Origin: RPQJ01 sp046347155 | GTDB lineage: Bacteria > Pseudomonadota > Gammaproteobacteria > Steroidobacterales > Steroidobacteraceae | DNA length: 64,000 nucleotides | Assembly (NCBI GenBank): GCA_046347155.1 | Contig: JAXMGT010000001.1 | Location: 1,488,001 to 1,552,000, forward strand | Direction: 5' to 3' | Part shown: in pieces, positions 8,413-16,852 of the stretch | Position numbering within the stretch: the first letter of the stretch is position 1 | How the letters are laid out: every line of letters starts with the position of its first letter | Translations under genes and position numbers: made by a program | The notes under the pieces: model-generated | What the model was told of the DNA's origin: nothing | Database searches by the model: none | The model's input: only the letters and a program-made list of their open reading frames with translations

Positions 8413-9770
8413 CCGTGCTCACGTATGCGGCGGCGTTCCTAGTCGCGATCGGGATCCTGGTGGCCGTCCACGAGTACGGTCATTTCTGGATGGCCCGCCG
8501 GGTGGGTATCCGGGTCCTGAGGTTCTCGATCGGTTTCGGAAGGCCGCTGTGGACCCGGCGTGACGCTCTCGGGACTGAGTACGCGATTTCTGCAATCCCG
8601 TTAGGGGGTTATGTAAAACTTCTCGACGAGCGCGAAGCTCCGGTCCCGGCCGACCAGCTCGGGGAGGCTTACAACCGCAAGCCCGTCTGGCAACGCATCC
8701 TGGTCCTGCTCGCCGGTCCGCTGGCCAATTTCCTGTTTGCCGTCGTCGCGTACTGGGTGCTCTTCATGGCGGGCGTTCCCGCGCTGAAGCCGGTCGTCGG
8801 CGAGGTGACGCCGAACTCGATTGCGGCCCACGCCGGACTGCAGCCGGACGACGAGATCCGCCGGGTCGGTACGACCGAGACCTCGAGTCGCGAGGCGGTG
8901 CTGCTCGCGGTACTCGACGAGCTGATGGGCGGGCAGGGCATCGCCCTCGAGCTCGTGCGGCCGGACGGGTCCAGCCGGTCGGTCCGGCTCGCGATCGACG
9001 GCGACACGCGCAAGCTGACCGAGCCGGGCATGCTGCTGACGGGCCTCGGGTTCGAGTTCTGGTACCCGGCGATTCCGTCCGTCGTCGGCAAGGTCGTCGA
9101 CGGAAGCCCGGCCGCGCGCGCCGGGCTCGAGACCGGGGACCGGATCGTCGCGGTCGACGGCGCGCCGGTCGGGGACTTCCCGGCGCTCGTGAAGCAGGTG
9201 CAGCCGGCCGCCGGCCGCACGCTCACGCTCACGGTCGATCGGGGCGGCCGCAGCCTCGAGCTGCCGGTCGAAGTGGCGTCCGAACGCGAGGGCGAGCGGA
9301 TGGTCGGCCGCATCGGCGTACAGCCGGCGCCGCCGGCACCGATACCGCCGGAGATGCAGTCCCGCGAGCGTTACGGCCCGTTCGCCGCGTCGGGTCGCGC
9401 GGTCGCGAAGACCTGGGAAATGTCCGCGCTGACGGTGCGCCTGCTGTGGAACGTCGCGACCGGGGACGTGTCGGCCCGCAACCTGAGCGGGCCGATCAAC
9501 ATCGCGGAATACGCCGGATTCTCCGCGCGACAGGGCATACTTGCATTCCTGTCGTTCCTGTCCATCGTTAGCGTGAGCCTGTTCGTGCTTAACCTGCTTC
9601 CCATACCCATCCTCGACGGAGGCCAGGTCCTCTACCAGCTCGCCGAACTCGCGAAGGGGAGGCCGCTCTCGGAACGCACCCAGGCCGTCGGTCAGCAGAT
9701 CGGCATCGCGCTGCTCCTGATGCTCATGAGCTTCGCGTTCTACAACGACCTCTCGCGCTTGTTCAGCTGA
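8409..9770 (+). CDS. rseP: RseP site-2 protease
   Basis: Inner-membrane zinc metalloprotease that cuts anti-sigma factor RseA after DegS and also clears signal peptides. In the 453 residues the HEYGH zinc motif falls at 21-25 in the first transmembrane segment; two periplasmic PDZ-like regions follow (around VGEVTPNSIAAHAGL and VVDGSPAARAGLETGD); the distal active-site motif is PIPILDGGQ near residue 400. The ATG overlaps the dxr stop by four bases. It acts on the rseA product encoded 34 kb downstream in this window. Confidence 0.96.
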   Translation: MTVLTYAAAFLVAIGILVAVHEYGHFWMARRVGIRVLRFSIGFGRPLWTRRDALGTEYAISAIPLGGYVKLLDEREAPVPADQLGEAYNRKPVWQRILVLLAGPLANFLFAVVAYWVLFMAGVPALKPVVGEVTPNSIAAHAGLQPDDEIRRVGTTETSSREAVLLAVLDELMGGQGIALELVRPDGSSRSVRLAIDGDTRKLTEPGMLLTGLGFEFWYPAIPSVVGKVVDGSPAARAGLETGDRIVAVDGAPVGDFPALVKQVQPAAGRTLTLTVDRGGRSLELPVEVASEREGERMVGRIGVQPAPPAPIPPEMQSRERYGPFAASGRAVAKTWEMSALTVRLLWNVATGDVSARNLSGPINIAEYAGFSARQGILAFLSFLSIVSVSLFVLNLLPIPILDGGQVLYQLAELAKGRPLSERTQAVGQQIGIALLLMLMSFAFYNDLSRLFS

Positions 9771-9780
9771 GCCGCCCGCC

Positions 9781-12186
9781 ATGCGATACAACGACGTGGC
9801 CGCGCTCGCGGTCCTGCTTGCCGCACCCGCCGTCTACGCCCAGGACACCGGCGAGTTCACCGTCGGCGACATCGAGGTCGTGGGCCTGCAGCGCATCAGC
9901 GAGGGCACGGTCTTCAACTACCTGCCGGTCAACATCGGCGACCGGATGACGCCGCAGCGTACCGAGGAGGCGCTGCGCGCACTCTACGCGACCGGCTTCT
10001 TCAAGGACGTCGAGCTGCGCCGCGACGGCGGGACGCTGCTCGTCGTCGTCAAGGAGCGCCCGTCGATCGAGAGCTTCACGATCACGGGCAACAAGGACAT
10101 CAAGACCGAGGACCTCGAGAAGTCACTGCGCGGCGTCGGGCTCGCCAAGGGCAAGATCTTCAACCAGTCGACGCTCGACGAGGTCGAGCGCTTCCTGACC
10201 GACCAGTACTACTCGCGCGGCAAGTACGGCGTGCTGATCAACACGAAGGTCACCGACCTGCCGAACAACCAGGTGTCGATCGCGATCGACATCAAGGAAG
10301 GCAAGCGCTCGAGCATCCAGCAGATCAACATCGTCGGAAACGAGGCGTTCACGGAGGAGGAACTGCTCGAGCAGTTCAAGCTCAAGACGCCGAACTGGCT
10401 GTCCTGGTACAAGAGCGACGACAAGTACTCGCGCGAGGAGCTCTCGGGCGACATCGAGACGCTCAAGTCCTGGTACCTGGACCGCGGCTACGCCGATTTC
10501 GACGTCGAGACCACGCAGGTGGCGATCGCGCCGGACAAGGACGACATCTTCATCACGCTCAACGTCAAGGAAGGTGCCGTCTACCGCGTCTCGGACGTGA
10601 AGATCGCCGGCGACCTGGTCGTGCCCGAGCAGGACCTGATGGCGATGGTGCAGGTCCGGCGCGGCGACATCTACTCGCGCAAGTACATCACGGCGACGAC
10701 CGAGCTCATGTCGCTGCGGCTGGGCCAGGACGGCTACGCGTTCGCGAAGATCGATCCGGTCCCGCAGGAAAACCCGGAGACGAAGGAAATCTCGATCACG
10801 TTCCTCGTGCAGCCGGGCAACCGCGCCTACGTGCGCCACATCAACTTCGACGGCTCGGCCGGCATCAACGACGACGTGCTCCGGCGCGAGATGCGCCAGA
10901 TGGAGGGCGGCTACCTCTCGAATGCGGCCGTCGAGCGCTCGAAGCAGCGCCTGCAGCGCCTGCCCTTCATCGAGAAGGTCGATGTCGAGACGAACCCGGT
11001 GCCGGGCACGCCCGACCTCGTGGACGTCGACTTCAAGATCAAGGAGGGACTGCCCGGGCAGTTCAGCGGCGGCATCGGCTATTCGCAGTCGCAGTCGGTG
11101 ATGCTGCAGGGCAGCTTCGTGCACTCGAATTTCCTCGGCACCGGCAATCGCGTCGCGGCCGAGGTGAACGCCGGGCAGTACAGCCAGGTGTACAGCATCT
11201 CGCACACCGACCCGTACGTGACGGTGGACGGCGTGTCCCGCACGCTGTCACTCAGCTACCGCAACTACAAGCAGTACACGAGTTCCTCTTCGCAGTTCGA
11301 CACGACCACCGGCGCTATCGGCGTCGACTACGGCTGGCCGCTCTCGGAGTTCCAGTCGTTCCGCGTCGGCGTCGCGGCGCAGCACTCGGAACTGTTCACG
11401 AACCCCAACTCGAGTTCCGCGCAGTCGGTGCAGTGGGTGCGCGACAACGGGAATTCCTACACGAAGACGACCCAGGTCGGCCTGCCCCCGATCACGTACA
11501 CGTACTACGGCACGACATTCGACTCGTTCCCGTTGTCGACCGGCTGGAGCTACGATTCCCGCAACCGGGCCATCTTCGCCGATCGCGGCGCGCGTCACCT
11601 GGTCAACGCGACGTACACGATCCCGGGCAGCGGCGTCGAGTTCTGGTCGCTCACGTACGACTACCTGCAGTTCCTGCCGCTGACCCGCTGGTTCACGCTG
11701 ATGAACAACTTCGAGTCCGGCTACGCGGCCGCGCTCGGGTCGACCACCGCGATCCCGCCGTACCGCAACTTCTTCGCCGGCGGCGCCGAGAGTGTCCGCG
11801 GTTACCGGGCGAGCACGCTGGGCCCCTACGACACCTTCGGCAATCCCTACGGCGGCAACATCAAGCTGACGAACCAGCTCGAACTGATCCTGCCGATGCC
11901 GGAAAAGTTCAAGAATTCCGCGCGTTTCAGCCTGTTCTTCGACGGCGGCTACGTCTTCTCGTCCGACAACGTCAAGTTCTACGCCCCGGACAACATCACG
12001 CCGGTGAAATACGACTTCAACCTTGATAAACTGAGATATTCGACGGGCGTCGCCGTGCAGTGGATGGCGCCCATGGGAATCTTCCGGTTCAGCTACGCCT
12101 TCCCGCTCAACGCGCAGAAGGGCAGCCCGACGCAGTACGGCGACGAGACCGAGAATTTCCAGTTCTCCATCGGCCAGGCTTTCTGA
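9781..12186 (+). CDS. bamA: BamA outer-membrane protein assembly factor
   Basis: Core of the BAM complex that folds beta-barrel proteins into the outer membrane. The 801-residue precursor has a short signal peptide ending near VYAQD, then about five POTRA repeats to roughly residue 420 (first one FTVGDIEVVGLQRISEGTVF), and a C-terminal 16-strand barrel. The lid-lock motif VRGY is at 672-675 in GGAESVRGYRAS, and the protein ends with the aromatic FSIGQAF expected of an outer-membrane barrel. It lies 10 nt after rseP. Confidence 0.97.
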   Translation: MRYNDVAALAVLLAAPAVYAQDTGEFTVGDIEVVGLQRISEGTVFNYLPVNIGDRMTPQRTEEALRALYATGFFKDVELRRDGGTLLVVVKERPSIESFTITGNKDIKTEDLEKSLRGVGLAKGKIFNQSTLDEVERFLTDQYYSRGKYGVLINTKVTDLPNNQVSIAIDIKEGKRSSIQQINIVGNEAFTEEELLEQFKLKTPNWLSWYKSDDKYSREELSGDIETLKSWYLDRGYADFDVETTQVAIAPDKDDIFITLNVKEGAVYRVSDVKIAGDLVVPEQDLMAMVQVRRGDIYSRKYITATTELMSLRLGQDGYAFAKIDPVPQENPETKEISITFLVQPGNRAYVRHINFDGSAGINDDVLRREMRQMEGGYLSNAAVERSKQRLQRLPFIEKVDVETNPVPGTPDLVDVDFKIKEGLPGQFSGGIGYSQSQSVMLQGSFVHSNFLGTGNRVAAEVNAGQYSQVYSISHTDPYVTVDGVSRTLSLSYRNYKQYTSSSSQFDTTTGAIGVDYGWPLSEFQSFRVGVAAQHSELFTNPNSSSAQSVQWVRDNGNSYTKTTQVGLPPITYTYYGTTFDSFPLSTGWSYDSRNRAIFADRGARHLVNATYTIPGSGVEFWSLTYDYLQFLPLTRWFTLMNNFESGYAAALGSTTAIPPYRNFFAGGAESVRGYRASTLGPYDTFGNPYGGNIKLTNQLELILPMPEKFKNSARFSLFFDGGYVFSSDNVKFYAPDNITPVKYDFNLDKLRYSTGVAVQWMAPMGIFRFSYAFPLNAQKGSPTQYGDETENFQFSIGQAF

Positions 12187-12202
12187 GGTTCTCGAGGACT
12201 CC

Positions 12203-12730
12203 ATGCGCATCAAGACAGCGACCCTTTCGATCATCGCGCTGGCCGCCGGCGCTCTTGCGACCGGCACCGCGCTGGCCGACACGAAGATCGGCGTGGTCAA
12301 CGTGACTCGACTGCTCCAGGAGTCGCCGCAGGCCCAGGCCGCCTCCCAGGCGCTCGAAAGCGAATTCGCCGCCCGCCGCCGCGAACTCGAGGCCCAGCAG
12401 AAGGACCTCAAGGCCAAGGAAGACAAGCTGAACAAGGACGGCGCCGTGATGGCCGCGAACGAACGCGCCGCGGCCGAGAAGTCGCTCCGGGACGGCCAGC
12501 GCGAACTCGCCCGCAAGCAGAACGAGTTCATGGAGGATCTCAACGTCCGGCGCAACGAGGCACTCGGCCAGCTGCAGCGCACGGTGCTGCAGGAAGTGCA
12601 GACCTACGCGAAGTCCGCCGGACTCGACGTCGTCGTCGCCGACGCGCTCTATGCGAGCCCGGCGGTCGACATCACGAACCAGGTGCTTTCCGCGCTGCAG
12701 GCGCGCAAGGGCACCTCGGGCAAGCCCTGA
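12203..12730 (+). CDS. skp: Skp/OmpH periplasmic chaperone
   Basis: Holds unfolded outer-membrane proteins on their way to BamA. The 175-residue precursor has a signal peptide (MRIKTATLSIIALAAG to TALA) followed by TKIGVVNVTRLLQESPQAQA, the Skp N-terminal strand. Long charged helices rich in Lys, Glu, Gln and Ala form the tentacle-like coiled coils. It follows bamA by 16 nt, the conserved order. Confidence 0.93.
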   Translation: MRIKTATLSIIALAAGALATGTALADTKIGVVNVTRLLQESPQAQAASQALESEFAARRRELEAQQKDLKAKEDKLNKDGAVMAANERAAAEKSLRDGQRELARKQNEFMEDLNVRRNEALGQLQRTVLQEVQTYAKSAGLDVVVADALYASPAVDITNQVLSALQARKGTSGKP

Positions 12731-12752
12731 CGCCGGACCAGGCGTAGCCGGG

Positions 12753-13793
12753 ATGCCAGCGCGGCTCGCCGACCTGGCCGTCCGTTTCGGCTGCGAACTG
12801 CGCGGCGACCCGGATGCGGTCGTCGACCGGGTGGCGTCGCTCGACGACGCCGGCCCGGGCGCGATCAGCTTCCTCGCCAACCCCCAGTACCGTCGCCACC
12901 TGGCGGGCACCCGGGCCACCGCCGTCGTGCTCGACGCCGCGGCCGCGGCGGAGTGCACCGTCGCGGCGCTCGTCGTGCGCAATCCGTACGCGACCTATGC
13001 GCGGATCGCCGCCACGCTGCACCCCCTGCCCGTCGTCGAGGGCGGCCGACACCCGAGTGCCTCCGTCGATCCCGGCGCCGACGTCGACCCGAGCGCCTCG
13101 ATCGGTGCCTGTGCCTACGTCGCGGCCGGCGCCCGGGTCGGACCCCGGGTCCTCGTGGGCCCGGGGTCGCTGGTCCTCGAAGGGGCGAGCCTCGGTGCCG
13201 ACACGCGCCTCGTGGCGCGGGTCACGATCGGGCCCGGGTCGGTCGTCGGCGAGCGCTGCGTGCTGCACCCGGGTTCCGTGATCGGCGGCGATGGCTTCGG
13301 CCACGCGCCGGACCGCGACGGCTACGTGCGCGTGCCGCAGGTCGGTCGAGCGGTGCTCGGCAACGACGTCGACGTCGGCTGCAACTCGACCGTCGACCGT
13401 GGGGCGATCGGGGACACGGTGCTCGAGGATGGCGTTCGGATCGACAATCTCGTCCAGATCGGGCACAACGTCCGGGTCGGGGCGCACACGGTGATCGCCG
13501 CCTGCTGCGGGATCTCGGGCAGCACGGTGATCGGCCGGCGCTGCATGGTCGGCGGCCAGGTCGGCATCTCGGGCCACCTGCAGATCGTCGACGACGTCAT
13601 CCTGACCGGACGGACGATGGTCACGTCGCCGATCCGCAAGGCGGGGGTGTATTCGAGCGGCATCCCGGCGGACGAGGCGAAGCGCTTCCGCCGCAATGTG
13701 GCCCGCTTCCACAGGCTCGACGAACTCGCGCGGCGGGTGCGTCAGCTCGAGAAGGCGACCGGGACCGCGACGGGGGAGGAACAGGATGAGTGA
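12753..13793 (+). CDS. lpxD: UDP-3-O-(3-hydroxyacyl)glucosamine N-acyltransferase
   Basis: Third enzyme of lipid A synthesis, adding the amide-linked hydroxyacyl chain. The 346 residues comprise an N-terminal uridine-binding part and a left-handed parallel beta-helix of hexapeptide repeats (about residues 100-290), with the family motif GDGFGHAPDRDGYVRVPQ and the His-containing QIGHNVRVGAHTV. I chose the ATG 22 nt after skp. A C-terminal helix (HRLDELARRVRQLEKA) is typical of LpxD. Its end overlaps fabZ by eight bases. Confidence 0.95.
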   Translation: MPARLADLAVRFGCELRGDPDAVVDRVASLDDAGPGAISFLANPQYRRHLAGTRATAVVLDAAAAAECTVAALVVRNPYATYARIAATLHPLPVVEGGRHPSASVDPGADVDPSASIGACAYVAAGARVGPRVLVGPGSLVLEGASLGADTRLVARVTIGPGSVVGERCVLHPGSVIGGDGFGHAPDRDGYVRVPQVGRAVLGNDVDVGCNSTVDRGAIGDTVLEDGVRIDNLVQIGHNVRVGAHTVIAACCGISGSTVIGRRCMVGGQVGISGHLQIVDDVILTGRTMVTSPIRKAGVYSSGIPADEAKRFRRNVARFHRLDELARRVRQLEKATGTATGEEQDE

Positions 13794-14232
13794 CCTGGGT
13801 GGATTCGGCATCGACGAGGTGATGCGGCGCCTGCCGCACCGCTACCCGATGCTGCTGGTGGATCGCGTGCTCGAGTGCGTTCCGGGCGAGCGCATCGCCG
13901 CGATCAAGAACGTCACGATGAACGAGGAGTTCTTCTCCGGGCATTTCCCCGGGCGCCCCGTGATGCCGGGCGTGTTGATCCTCGAGGCGATGGCGCAGGC
14001 AGCCGGCATCCTCACGTTCGTGACGGCCGGGGTGTACCCGGACGAGACCGTGAAGTTCTACTTCGCGGGCATCGACAAGGCCCGGTTCCGCCGGCCCGTC
14101 GTTCCCGGGGACCAGGTCCGGCTCGAGGCACGGCTCGAGCGGCGCATCCGCACGATCTGGAAGTACTCGACCATCGCGCTCGTCGACGGGAACGAGGTCG
14201 CCAGTGCCGAGATGCTGGTGATGCCGGGTTGA
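13786..14232 (+). CDS. fabZ: 3-hydroxyacyl-ACP dehydratase FabZ
   Basis: Dehydrates 3-hydroxyacyl-ACP in fatty acid elongation and so competes with LpxA and LpxD for the hydroxyacyl pool. The 148-residue hot-dog protein carries LPHRYPMLLVDRV near the N-terminus and the catalytic His in GHFPGRPVMPGV followed by the Glu in LILEAMAQ. The start ATG lies inside the lpxD end (ATGAGTGA), coupling the two. Confidence 0.96.
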   Translation: MSDLGGFGIDEVMRRLPHRYPMLLVDRVLECVPGERIAAIKNVTMNEEFFSGHFPGRPVMPGVLILEAMAQAAGILTFVTAGVYPDETVKFYFAGIDKARFRRPVVPGDQVRLEARLERRIRTIWKYSTIALVDGNEVASAEMLVMPG

Positions 14233-14248
14233 CCGGCGAGACTCGGCC

Positions 14249-15028
14249 ATGACCTCGAACATCCATCCGACCGCTGTCGTCGCACCGGGCGCCGAGATCG
14301 CCGACGACGTCGAGGTGGGGCCCTACGCGGTGATCGGTGCCGGCGTCCGGATCGGTCGCGGCACGCGGGTCGGGCCGCACGCGGTCATCGAGGGACCGAC
14401 CGTCATCGGCGAGCAGAACAGGATCTTCCAGTTCGCCTCGGTGGGTGCCGACCCGCAGGACAAGAAGTACCGCGGCGAGGTCACCCGGCTCGAGATCGGC
14501 GACCGCAACGTGATCCGGGAGTGCGCGACGCTGCATCGCGGCACCGCGCAGGACCAGGGCGTCACCCGGATCGGCAACGACAACCTGTTCATGGCCTACA
14601 GCCACGTGGCCCACGATTGCGTGGTCGGCGACAACTGCGTACTCGCAAACCAGGCCACGCTGGCCGGTCACGTGCACGTCGGCGACTGGGTGATCATGGG
14701 CGGGCTGTCCGCGATACACCAGTTCGGCCGGATCGGTGCGCACGCATTCATCGCCAACAACGCGGCCGTCACGCTCGACGTGCCGCCCTACGTGATGGCC
14801 GTGGGCCAGCCGGCCGGGGCGCACAGCGTCAACACCGAGGGACTCCGGCGGCGCGGCTACACCTCGGAACAGATCGGCAACATCCGCGCCGCGTTCAAGC
14901 TGCTCTACCGGTCCGGCCTCAAGCTCGCCGAGGCGCAGCTGCGCCTCGCCGAACTCGCGGCCGGGCAGCCCGAGATCCGCCCGCTCGTCGAGTTCCTGCC
15001 GCTCGCGAGCCGCGGCATCGTTCGCTGA
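14249..15028 (+). CDS. lpxA: UDP-N-acetylglucosamine acyltransferase
   Basis: First committed step of lipid A synthesis. The 259-residue left-handed beta-helix begins NIHPTAVVAPGAEIADDVEV and contains the catalytic His region NLFMAYSHVAHDCVVGDN and HQFGRIGAHAFIANN. The C-terminal alpha-helical part runs through FKLLYRSGLKLAEAQ. Its length is close to the E. coli enzyme (262). Flanked by fabZ and lpxB as in most gram-negatives. Confidence 0.96.
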   Translation: MTSNIHPTAVVAPGAEIADDVEVGPYAVIGAGVRIGRGTRVGPHAVIEGPTVIGEQNRIFQFASVGADPQDKKYRGEVTRLEIGDRNVIRECATLHRGTAQDQGVTRIGNDNLFMAYSHVAHDCVVGDNCVLANQATLAGHVHVGDWVIMGGLSAIHQFGRIGAHAFIANNAAVTLDVPPYVMAVGQPAGAHSVNTEGLRRRGYTSEQIGNIRAAFKLLYRSGLKLAEAQLRLAELAAGQPEIRPLVEFLPLASRGIVR

Positions 15029-15044
15029 CCGGGGCATCGCCGCC

Positions 15045-16214
15045 GTGCCGACGACAGGGGCGCGCACCTACGGCCTCGTCGCCGGGGAGGCCTCGGGCGA
15101 CAACCTCGGGGCGCCGCTGATCGAGGCGATCGCCGGCCTGGCGCCCGGCGCCGCGTTCCGCGGCATCGCCGGTCCGCGCATGCGTGCGGCCGGTTGCGAA
15201 CCCTGGTTCGACGCCGAGGAACTGTCGGTGATGGGGCTCGCCGAAATCCTGCGCCACCTGCCCCGGCTGCTGCGCCTGCGGCGCGAACTGATCGCGCGGA
15301 TGCTCGAAGCGCCGCCCGACGTGTACGTCGGCATCGACGCGCCGGAATTCAACCTGCGGGTCGCCCGGGCGCTGAAGGAGCGCGGCGTGCCGACCGTGCA
15401 GTACGTGAGTCCCCAGGTCTGGGCCTGGCGGCAGGGTCGGGTGCGCACGATCGGTGCCGCCGTCGACCTGGTGCTCTGCCTGCTGCCGTTCGAGGTTGAT
15501 TTCTACCGGGCGCACGGCGTCCGGGCGGAGTTCGTCGGGCACCCGCTCGCGGACAGGATCCCGATCGACGGCGACCGGGCGGGCGCGCGCGCCGAGCTCG
15601 GGCTGCCGGGCGACGTGCCGGTCGTCGCGGTACTGCCCGGCAGCCGCGGCGGCGAGTACACGCGCCTCGGGCCGCCGTTCGCGGCGACGCTCGCGTGGCT
15701 GGCGGGCCGGCGGCCCGGCCTCCGGTTCGTCGCCCCGATGGCAAACGCCGGCGCCCGTACCGCGTTCGAGGCGGCCCTGCGGGCGCATGCGCCCGGCATC
15801 GAGGTGACGGTGTTCGACGGGCGGGCCCAGCGCTGTATGGAGGCGTCGGACGCCGTCCTGCTCGCGTCGGGCACCGCGACGCTCGAGGCCACGCTCGTGA
15901 AGCGGCCGATGGTCGTGGCCTATCGCGTCGCGCCGCTGACGCTTTGGCTGCTCCGCGGCCTCCGGCTCGTGAAGACCGAGTATTTCTCGCAGCCGAACCT
16001 GCTCGCGGGCCGTCAGATCGTGCCCGAATACTTCCAGGGAGACGTGCGCCCGGACGTGCTCGGCCCCGCGGTGCTCGCGCAGCTCGGGCGCCCGGACGCC
16101 GCCGCGTTCGACGAGGCCTGCCGTGCCATCCACCTCGCGCTGCGTCGCGATGCGAGCCGCCGCGCGGCCGAGGCGATCGTCGAACTCGCCCGCTCGCGGG
16201 CCGGCGCCGCGTGA
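15045..16214 (+). CDS. lpxB: Lipid A disaccharide synthase
   Basis: Peripheral membrane glycosyltransferase joining UDP-diacylglucosamine and lipid X. The 389 residues begin YGLVAGEASGDNLGAPLI, then YVGIDAPEFNLRVARALK, YVSPQVWAWRQGRV and LLPFEVDFYR, and end with the conserved VAYRVAPLT and FSQPNLLAGRQIVPE segments. A GTG start is used; nothing better is in frame nearby. Stop and rnhB start share GTGA. Confidence 0.96.
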   Translation: MPTTGARTYGLVAGEASGDNLGAPLIEAIAGLAPGAAFRGIAGPRMRAAGCEPWFDAEELSVMGLAEILRHLPRLLRLRRELIARMLEAPPDVYVGIDAPEFNLRVARALKERGVPTVQYVSPQVWAWRQGRVRTIGAAVDLVLCLLPFEVDFYRAHGVRAEFVGHPLADRIPIDGDRAGARAELGLPGDVPVVAVLPGSRGGEYTRLGPPFAATLAWLAGRRPGLRFVAPMANAGARTAFEAALRAHAPGIEVTVFDGRAQRCMEASDAVLLASGTATLEATLVKRPMVVAYRVAPLTLWLLRGLRLVKTEYFSQPNLLAGRQIVPEYFQGDVRPDVLGPAVLAQLGRPDAAAFDEACRAIHLALRRDASRRAAEAIVELARSRAGAA

Positions 16215-16840
16215 CGTCCCGCACGGCGCCCGGGCAGTCGAGCTTCGACTGGCGTCGGCCGGGACCGGTCGCGGGCGTGGACGAGGCGGGCCGCGGTCCG
16301 CTCGCCGGCCCGGTGGTCGCGGCCGCGGTGGTCCTCGACCCGGCCCGGCCCATCGACGGGCTGGCCGACTCCAAGGCCCTCACGGCCGCGCGCCGCGAGC
16401 GCCTCGACGCCGAGATCCGCGCGGCGTGCGTGGCCTGGTCGCTCGGCTGGGCCGATGCGCGCGAGATCGACGAGGTCAACATACTGCGCGCGACGATGCT
16501 GGCGATGCGTCGGGCGGTGGCCGGCCTCGGCCTTGCCTCCGCGCACGTCATCGTCGACGGTAACCGCTGCCCGGACCTCTCGGGGCTGCCGCTCGAGTGC
16601 AGTTGCGAGGCAATCGTCAAGGCCGATGCGACCGTCGCCGCCGTCAGCGCGGCGTCGATCCTCGCCAAGGTCGCCCGCGACGCGCACATGCGGGAACTCG
16701 ACCTCGCACACCCGGGCTACGGCTTCGCGGTCCACAAGGGCTATCCCACGGCCGACCACCTGTCGGCCCTTGCGCGCCTGGGTCCCTCGCCGGTGCACCG
16801 GCGGAGCTATGCGCCGGTACAATCCGCAGGTCCCCGCTGA
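16211..16840 (+). CDS. rnhB: Ribonuclease HII
   Basis: Removes RNA from RNA-DNA hybrids and starts ribonucleotide excision. The 209-residue protein has the D-E-D-D active-site blocks VAGVDEAGRGPLAGPV, LADSKALTAA, HVIVDGNRCPDL and VSAASILAKVARD. The C-terminal GYPTADHLSAL is also typical. Starts at a GTG overlapping the lpxB stop by four bases; 12 nt separate it from dnaE. Confidence 0.95.
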   Translation: MTSRTAPGQSSFDWRRPGPVAGVDEAGRGPLAGPVVAAAVVLDPARPIDGLADSKALTAARRERLDAEIRAACVAWSLGWADAREIDEVNILRATMLAMRRAVAGLGLASAHVIVDGNRCPDLSGLPLECSCEAIVKADATVAAVSAASILAKVARDAHMRELDLAHPGYGFAVHKGYPTADHLSALARLGPSPVHRRSYAPVQSAGPR

Positions 16841-16852
16841 ACCGGCCCACCC